Of a stretch of DNA of 26,247 nucleotides, positions 21,779-26,247 are shown in pieces. The DNA is from Spirochaetaceae bacterium (GTDB lineage: Bacteria; Spirochaetota; Spirochaetia; WRBN01), in the NCBI GenBank assembly GCA_020024055.1, contig JAHHUI010000011.1, positions 1-26,247 of the forward strand. The letters run 5' to 3'. Every line of letters starts with the position of its first letter. Position 1 is the stretch's first letter. The notes beneath the pieces are model-generated. The model had not been told where the DNA came from. It ran no database searches and saw nothing but the letters and a program-made list of their open reading frames with translations. Both the position numbers and the translations under genes were made by a program.

Positions 21779-22804
21779 ATGCAACAGAGATTTTTTCTAT
21801 TACCGGTCTTTTTTTCAATTTTTCTCTCCTGTGGCTCTCCTTCCAAAAAAACAGTGCATCTGTACACATGGTCTTATTATATTCCTGATTATATTTTAGA
21901 AATTTTTAATGAAGAGACAAATATTCGTGTTATCTATGACACATATGACAGCAATGAAACCATGTTTGCCAAGCTGGCCACAGGAAATGCAGGGTTTGAT
22001 GTAAGCATGCCTTCGGGCGATTTTGTTTCTATGATGATAGAAAAAGATATGCTGATGCCTCTTGTGCATGATAAAATTCCTAATTTTCAGAAAATCAGTC
22101 CTGATGTTTTGCGCATGGTGAATTTCGACCCGGGCAATCAATATTCCGTGCCGTATTTCGTTGGCGCCAGCGGACTGAATATCAATACGTCTAAAGTCAC
22201 TATATTAGATCCCAGCTGGGCTGTTTTTAATAATGCGTCGCTGAAAAATCGCATGACTATGCTTAATGATATGCGTGAGGCGCTAGGTGCTGCGCTGAAA
22301 TTTTTGGGATACAGCGTGAATACACATAATTTACAGGAATTGCAGGCGGCCAAGGCAGTGTTGCTGTCGTGGAAAAAGAATCTGTTAAAATTTGATGCGG
22401 AGAGCTTTGGCAAAGATTTTGCCAATGAAAATGTGTATATAGCCCAGGGCTATCCTGAGGTAGTTTTAAAGGAAATTGATGAGCAGCAAAGAGAAAACTA
22501 TCTTTTTGCTTTGCCCAAGGAAGGCGGGGCCATGTATATGGACAGTTTTGTTGTGATGAAAGATAGCAAGCATGCAAATGAAGCATTTGAACTGATTAAT
22601 TTTATTTTAAGACCCGAGATTTATGCACGCATTGCGGATGAATTTTATTATCCATCGCTTATTCCCGAAGCTGATGCCCTGCGCCAGCGTCAGCCGATAT
22701 ATACAATACGCCAGCTGACGGAAGGCAATTTTGAATTTAAAGAAAATCTGGGCCCTATGATCTCTGAATATAACAAAGTCTGGGAAGAAATTTTGCAAAA
22801 TTAA
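21779..22804 (+). CDS. potD: Polyamine-binding lipoprotein PotD (copy 2)
   Basis: This is a tandem paralog of the preceding PotD, alike from end to end by eye: YTWSYYIPDYILEIF, YDSNETMFAKLATGNAGFD, NQYSVPYFVGASGLNIN and MYMDSFVVMKDSKH match copy 1 in order. The signal peptide is MQQRFFLLPVFFSIFLSC, so Cys18 is probably lipidated. I choose ATG 21779 because GAGAGGG lies 4 bases upstream and the signal peptide begins there. An in-frame ATG at 21743 would add 12 residues and sits inside the terminator's tail. It lies downstream of the terminator, apart from the transporter genes. It could feed the same PotABC with a different polyamine or affinity, or act as a sensor. Confidence 0.88.
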   Translation: MQQRFFLLPVFFSIFLSCGSPSKKTVHLYTWSYYIPDYILEIFNEETNIRVIYDTYDSNETMFAKLATGNAGFDVSMPSGDFVSMMIEKDMLMPLVHDKIPNFQKISPDVLRMVNFDPGNQYSVPYFVGASGLNINTSKVTILDPSWAVFNNASLKNRMTMLNDMREALGAALKFLGYSVNTHNLQELQAAKAVLLSWKKNLLKFDAESFGKDFANENVYIAQGYPEVVLKEIDEQQRENYLFALPKEGGAMYMDSFVVMKDSKHANEAFELINFILRPEIYARIADEFYYPSLIPEADALRQRQPIYTIRQLTEGNFEFKENLGPMISEYNKVWEEILQN

Positions 22805-22824
22805 TGATACAAAACCAGTAACAA

Positions 22825-24189
22825 TTATTCAACAGCAGTATTTTCCTCCCCCTGATTAGTCTCAGCAGCTGCTTGCGGCTGTGCTGTGCTGTCTACAGAA
22901 TTGCTGTTTGCCTGTGTTGCTGTTTCATTATTATTAGAAGGATTATTTTCTTCGCTGCTGCCATAGGGGCTTTGGCTGTCTTGCTGCAAATTTTTCAGCA
23001 GCATATCCACCTTTTGTCCATAACGTGTGGCGTCTTCTGCTTTGGCTCTCTGGAAAGCTGCGGTTGCCTCGGAGTAATTCTGATCTCCGTAGTAATACAC
23101 ATAGCCCATCACAAAATCGATCAGGGCTTTTGGCGCGCCCAGGTCCAGGGCTTTGTTATATTGCTCTTTGGACATTTCATAGTCTTTATTTTCAAATGCG
23201 ATCAAGCCTAGATAATACACAGGTACATAGGCTTCTGGATGCGTCTGTGCAGCGCTCTCGGCATAGCTTTTTGCTCTCTCAAATTCTTTTTCCGCATAGG
23301 CTGTGCGCATTGCATCCAGCATTTCTATATAGCCCATTTGAGAGTCTAAGAAATTGGTAAAATCTGTTTCCAGGCCAGGTTTGCGAGAGAAAAGAAAATC
23401 CATAATGGCTTGAGAATTCTGTTCCTGAGTATTTTCCTTTGTGGCCAATGCCACAGCTTGCTCAATGATGCCGCGGTCTGCTTCATTGTCAGAGAACATG
23501 AAATAATTGACAATGCCCCAGGAATAAAGAAGATTTTTTTCAAATTGGTTTTTTTCAAATTTGCCGCCCTCGTCAGTCAGCATCATCAGGTCTTTCAGGT
23601 TCAGGGGGCCTTCGGCCACAGCCTTTTTCAAATCATCCATATATAAATGATTGTAAGGAACAATGGCCTTGCCATCTTCTTCATAAATGAGCGATTCATA
23701 ATACAGGGCCAGGCCTTCGCGCAGCCATGCCGGCAGCGTGGGAATGCTGTCAAAAGCATAGCTGAAAAAACTGTGGCGTGCTAATTGTGCACGCTCTTCA
23801 TTCTCATTTTCTATGGGGTAAATCATCAGCACATTTTGTGCAGGATCGTCATAGTACAGATAGATATAATTATTGCGATTATACACTCTTTGTCCAGCCA
23901 GGGCCTGATTGAAGGATTCTTTATCCGCGTAAATTTTCACATGCAGCAGATCCTCCGGCCGCTGGGCAGCCAAGGTAAACATTTCACTGAATAAAGTATA
24001 ATTTGCTTCCAGTTCATAGACCATCGCCTCTACATCCGTGCCAGAGAGAGAAGCATCGGCTTCCACTTCGTAATGGGCACTTTGGTAAAGAGTCATAGAT
24101 GGGGCTTGGCCTGGCACTGTTTGCGAGGCAATAATGGGTATAAAAAACAGCCCCATTAATAAACACACAAATGCACATTTTTTACTCAC
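22825..24189 (-). CDS. Exported peptidase-MA-like domain plus TPR protein, active site lost
   Basis: A signal peptide (about 1-22, ending PIIAS) leads to a region of the peptidase-MA/DUF1570 type: YEVEADASLSGTDVEAMVYE, HVKIYADKESFNQAL and IPTLPAWLREGLALYYES. In active relatives a HExxH precedes the WLxEGLAxY segment. Here that place reads LARHSFFSYAF, so the Glu and the second His are gone and the domain is probably not a peptidase. From about 295 TPR-like repeats follow (AYVPVYYLGLIAFENKDYEM, LIDFVMGYVYYYGDQNYSEA). The last 50 residues are a Gln/Asn/Ser/Glu-rich linker. The GTG start lies 1 base after the stop of the ATPase gene, with GAGG as ribosome binding site, so the two are coupled. 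Function is unknown; a periplasmic binding or scaffolding role is inferred. Confidence 0.75.
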   Translation of the reverse strand: MSKKCAFVCLLMGLFFIPIIASQTVPGQAPSMTLYQSAHYEVEADASLSGTDVEAMVYELEANYTLFSEMFTLAAQRPEDLLHVKIYADKESFNQALAGQRVYNRNNYIYLYYDDPAQNVLMIYPIENENEERAQLARHSFFSYAFDSIPTLPAWLREGLALYYESLIYEEDGKAIVPYNHLYMDDLKKAVAEGPLNLKDLMMLTDEGGKFEKNQFEKNLLYSWGIVNYFMFSDNEADRGIIEQAVALATKENTQEQNSQAIMDFLFSRKPGLETDFTNFLDSQMGYIEMLDAMRTAYAEKEFERAKSYAESAAQTHPEAYVPVYYLGLIAFENKDYEMSKEQYNKALDLGAPKALIDFVMGYVYYYGDQNYSEATAAFQRAKAEDATRYGQKVDMLLKNLQQDSQSPYGSSEENNPSNNNETATQANSNSVDSTAQPQAAAETNQGEENTAVE

Positions 24190-24190
24190 T

Positions 24191-25132
24191 TTATAAACCT
24201 CGCTTCGCTTTTTTCACCGGCGGTTTCAGTCTGAATGAGACATGCAGTTCTTTACATTGCAGGTTTGCCGATTCCTGCAGCTGGGAAATAATAAATTTTC
24301 TAAAGGCGTGAATTGTATCAGAGGCCGTATCTGGAAGGTTAGTCAATCGGCATTGGATAGTCAAGAGGCCATCAGAGGCAACGGCAATTTTCACGTGGCT
24401 CACCTTTAGTGTGCTGTCAAATTTTTTAGCACTTTCCATCAAGATTTTATGCGCCTTGGCAATTTTTTGATCCGCTGTCATTTCTGTTTTTTGCTGGAAC
24501 ATGGGGCGGACAATTGTTTTCTCTATAATATCATGAGATTTTTTCTTTAAAAAGCCCCGCTTGATTAAAAAGATCTTAATTCTGTCATATAAAATATGTG
24601 CATAATCTTTTTCTATCTGGCTGGCGGGCACGGGGATGACATGATTGCCTGCTTCGCGGCTGCGTTTTGCAGTGGCGATTTCTTCAGGGGTGCTCACTTC
24701 TTCTATGCGGATGATACGGCTGACTTCGGGCAGGTTTAAATGCTCACTGATGCGCTGCACCATTTTGTCACTGGTGCCCAGCAGCAGGATTTTGCTGAAA
24801 TTGATAGCCTCTAAGGCGGCAATGGCTTCTTGTCTGTGTGTTGGGTCGTCGAACAATGCAGTGCGCACTGCTTGTAAATAGTTCAGTTCGCGTTTGGCGC
24901 TTCGCCCGGCAAGCACCTTGTCATTGTCAATAATCAGTCCATCGTCCACAATAATGGGAATATCAAATTTCTGTGCCACCAGCTTGGCCTTATAGCTTTT
25001 GCCGGTGCCGCTTTTTCCCACCAGGGCAAAGACACGCACGCCCTGCATGGCCCAGTGCAGGCGCTGAAGCGTATCGGCAATAATTCGAAAAGGGGTGCCG
25101 CCTTTCTTATCATTGTCAGCTTCTGTCGACAT
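24191..25132 (-). CDS. P-loop ATPase with C-terminal Asp23/Gls24-like domain
   Basis: The 313-residue cytoplasmic protein has a Walker A, ALVGKSGTGKSYKAKL (about 37-52), followed by IPIIVDDGLIIDNDKVLAGR, a probable substrate or Mg region. A second conserved-looking block is ILLLGTSDKMVQRISEHLNL, and a third is NHVIPVPASQIEKDY. After a Lys-rich hinge and EKTIVRPMF the last 95 residues (DGLLTIQCRL, then an amphipathic helix and KELHVSFRL) fit the Asp23/Gls24 pattern of beta strands around a long helix. I recall a clostridial family with the same order of blocks, but its biochemical role is not known to me. It lies between mltG (35 bases upstream) and the MA-TPR gene (1 base), so a role in envelope stress or wall assembly is inferred. 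TAGGAG lies 9 bases before the ATG. Confidence 0.7.
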   Translation of the reverse strand: MSTEADNDKKGGTPFRIIADTLQRLHWAMQGVRVFALVGKSGTGKSYKAKLVAQKFDIPIIVDDGLIIDNDKVLAGRSAKRELNYLQAVRTALFDDPTHRQEAIAALEAINFSKILLLGTSDKMVQRISEHLNLPEVSRIIRIEEVSTPEEIATAKRSREAGNHVIPVPASQIEKDYAHILYDRIKIFLIKRGFLKKKSHDIIEKTIVRPMFQQKTEMTADQKIAKAHKILMESAKKFDSTLKVSHVKIAVASDGLLTIQCRLTNLPDTASDTIHAFRKFIISQLQESANLQCKELHVSFRLKPPVKKAKRGL

Positions 25133-25167
25133 GCGTGTATGCTCCTAATTCAGGATATCAGCTCTGG

Positions 25168-26193
25168 CTATTTCGGGAAATAAGTTTCCACATAGCGCTT
25201 GCGTCCGGCTTCATGATCAGCCAAATTGTTTGAAAATAAATGTGTGCCTTTTTGGGCATCTTGAACAACAAAAAACAGATAATCTGTCTGTGCCGGTTCG
25301 AATGTCGCCTTTAATGCCACTGGCCCTGCATTGGCAATGGGCCCGGGTGGCAGACCTTTGTTGCGATAGGCATTATAGGGATGATCGACTTCTAGGTCTT
25401 TATAAAATAATCGCTTGGGATGCTCGCGACCAAGTATTTCTGTCAAGACATACACCACACTGGCGCAGCTTTCCAAGGCAATGTCGCGATCCAGGCGATT
25501 ATAGAAAACACTGGCAATTTTTGGTGCCTCTTCATCCACACGATATTCCTTTTCCACAATCGAAGAAAGAATCAGTCGATTGTAAAATTCCGACCAGGGC
25601 ATTTGTTTGTATTCGGGATAAATTTGATCCATCTCCCTGAAAAATGAGCGGATCATAGTGCGCACTACTTTCTCTGCCGGATAGGACTTGGCCATCATAT
25701 ATGTATCGGGGAAAAGGAATCCCTCGGCGCTGGGGGCGATGATGCCAAATTCGCTCAGTAATTCTTTATTTTTGGTGGCTGCTAAAAATTCTTCACTGCT
25801 GGTGATGCCTGCCTCTTCAAACAGCAGTGCCGCTTTGCGGCTGGTCAGGCCTTCGGGCACAGTGACGCGGATCAGCTGGGTTTTTCCTGAAACTAAAAGT
25901 TTTAAAATCCTCATGGAAGAGAGATTGGCCGGGATATGATAAGACCCCGCCTGCAGATTCCCATCCATGCGCATCAGACGTGTGATAGCGCGGAAATAGT
26001 AGTCGGAACGGATGAATCCTTCATTGCGCAGGGCGCGCGCAATTTCTCCGGTGGACCATCCCGGTTCAACGGTGAACTGTCCCCCTTCTTTGGGAATGGC
26101 CCCCGTGGCCCCGCCCAGGACAAGATTCATCGCAAAAAAGCTGAAACCAATGACAGCGGCTAAAAAAACAACAGAGGAAAAAAAAATTTTCAT
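25168..26193 (-). CDS. mltG: Endolytic peptidoglycan transglycosylase MltG
   Basis: This inner-membrane enzyme cuts nascent glycan strands and is thought to set their length. The 341 residues start with one membrane helix (FFSSVVFLAAVIGFSFFAMN), then a LysM-like subdomain (FTVEPGWSTGEIARALRNEG). The YceG catalytic domain has SAEGFLFPDTYMM, SSIVEKEYR with Glu214 in the catalytic place, the KIASVFYNRL segment and YNAYRNKGLPPGPIANAG. All expected motifs are intact. The ATG overlaps the stop of the upstream gene (ATGA), a sign of translational coupling, and AAAGGAA precedes it. The ATPase and MA-TPR genes follow closely on the same strand. Confidence 0.94.
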   Translation of the reverse strand: MKIFFSSVVFLAAVIGFSFFAMNLVLGGATGAIPKEGGQFTVEPGWSTGEIARALRNEGFIRSDYYFRAITRLMRMDGNLQAGSYHIPANLSSMRILKLLVSGKTQLIRVTVPEGLTSRKAALLFEEAGITSSEEFLAATKNKELLSEFGIIAPSAEGFLFPDTYMMAKSYPAEKVVRTMIRSFFREMDQIYPEYKQMPWSEFYNRLILSSIVEKEYRVDEEAPKIASVFYNRLDRDIALESCASVVYVLTEILGREHPKRLFYKDLEVDHPYNAYRNKGLPPGPIANAGPVALKATFEPAQTDYLFFVVQDAQKGTHLFSNNLADHEAGRKRYVETYFPK

Positions 26194-26247
26194 AACAAAT
26201 TCCTTTGCACTAAATGTTCTAAATTTTCCAGTTCTTCAATCGTCAGC
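26190..26247 (-). CDS. C-terminal end of an unidentified gene (cut by window edge)
   Basis: The minus-strand frame entering from the right edge reads LTIEELENLEHLVQRNLL and stops with a TGA that overlaps the mltG ATG. The helical, Glu/Leu-rich tail gives no family. The ATGA overlap and the fact that its end supplies the mltG ribosome binding site support it as a real upstream gene in the same operon. Confidence 0.6.
   Translation of the reverse strand, partial: LTIEELENLEHLVQRNLL

Noticed and set aside
1..26247. CRISPR array, insertion sequence, prophage or defence system
   Set aside because: No regular direct repeats, transposase, integrase, phage structural gene or defence-type domain was found on either strand.

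Overview
The window looks like chromosomal DNA of a Treponema-like spirochaete. This assignment rests on gene content and protein style, not on a marker search. The pointers are lipoproteins with loose lipoboxes (LFSC, TISC, FLSC), a NusA ending in a zinc ribbon, a 30-residue AURKAIP1/COX24-type (bS22/mS38-like) basic protein, frequent TTG and GTG starts, and a potABCD locus with an extra PotD. No insertion sequence, prophage, CRISPR array or rRNA is visible.

Layout. Positions 1-1574 are a gene graveyard: two decayed minus-strand genes (102-779 and 1148-1526), each still followed by its own intrinsic terminator, with nothing recognisable between them. Positions 1575-5006 (minus) hold a pstSCAB phosphate importer without phoU; its PstS has its two halves in circularly permuted order. 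exoA/xth (minus) follows, then a divergent plus-strand pair, a DEAD-box RNA helicase and murB. Next comes a badly broken methyltransferase pseudogene (8710-9702), a GNAT acetyltransferase, tRNA-Leu(CAG), and a 30-codon gene for a probable small ribosomal protein.

Positions 10681-16859 (minus) read as one long transcription unit: rimP, nusA, an M15 peptidase, an exported TPR protein, uppP and hemW. A promoter-like site and an intrinsic-terminator-like hairpin lie in the leader ahead of rimP. The usual nusA-infB order is broken. Upstream lies a flavodoxin-fold quinone reductase (minus) with a dyad in its promoter region. Divergent from it runs potABCD (17799-21686, plus), then a terminator and a second potD.

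The right end (minus) is mltG, a P-loop ATPase with an Asp23/Gls24-like C-terminal domain, and an exported protein joining a peptidase-MA-like domain without its HExxH to TPR repeats. The three sit close together and are probably co-transcribed, together with a gene cut off by the window edge.

How the genes fit together. Two nutrient importers (phosphate and polyamine) are complete. Several genes serve the cell wall: murB makes UDP-MurNAc, uppP recycles the lipid carrier, mltG releases nascent glycan strands and the M15 enzyme trims peptides. rimP, nusA, the DEAD-box helicase, tRNA-Leu and the bS22-like protein serve ribosome assembly, transcription and translation. The least described parts are the ATPase-Asp23 / MA-TPR pair beside mltG and the possible attenuator ahead of rimP-nusA.
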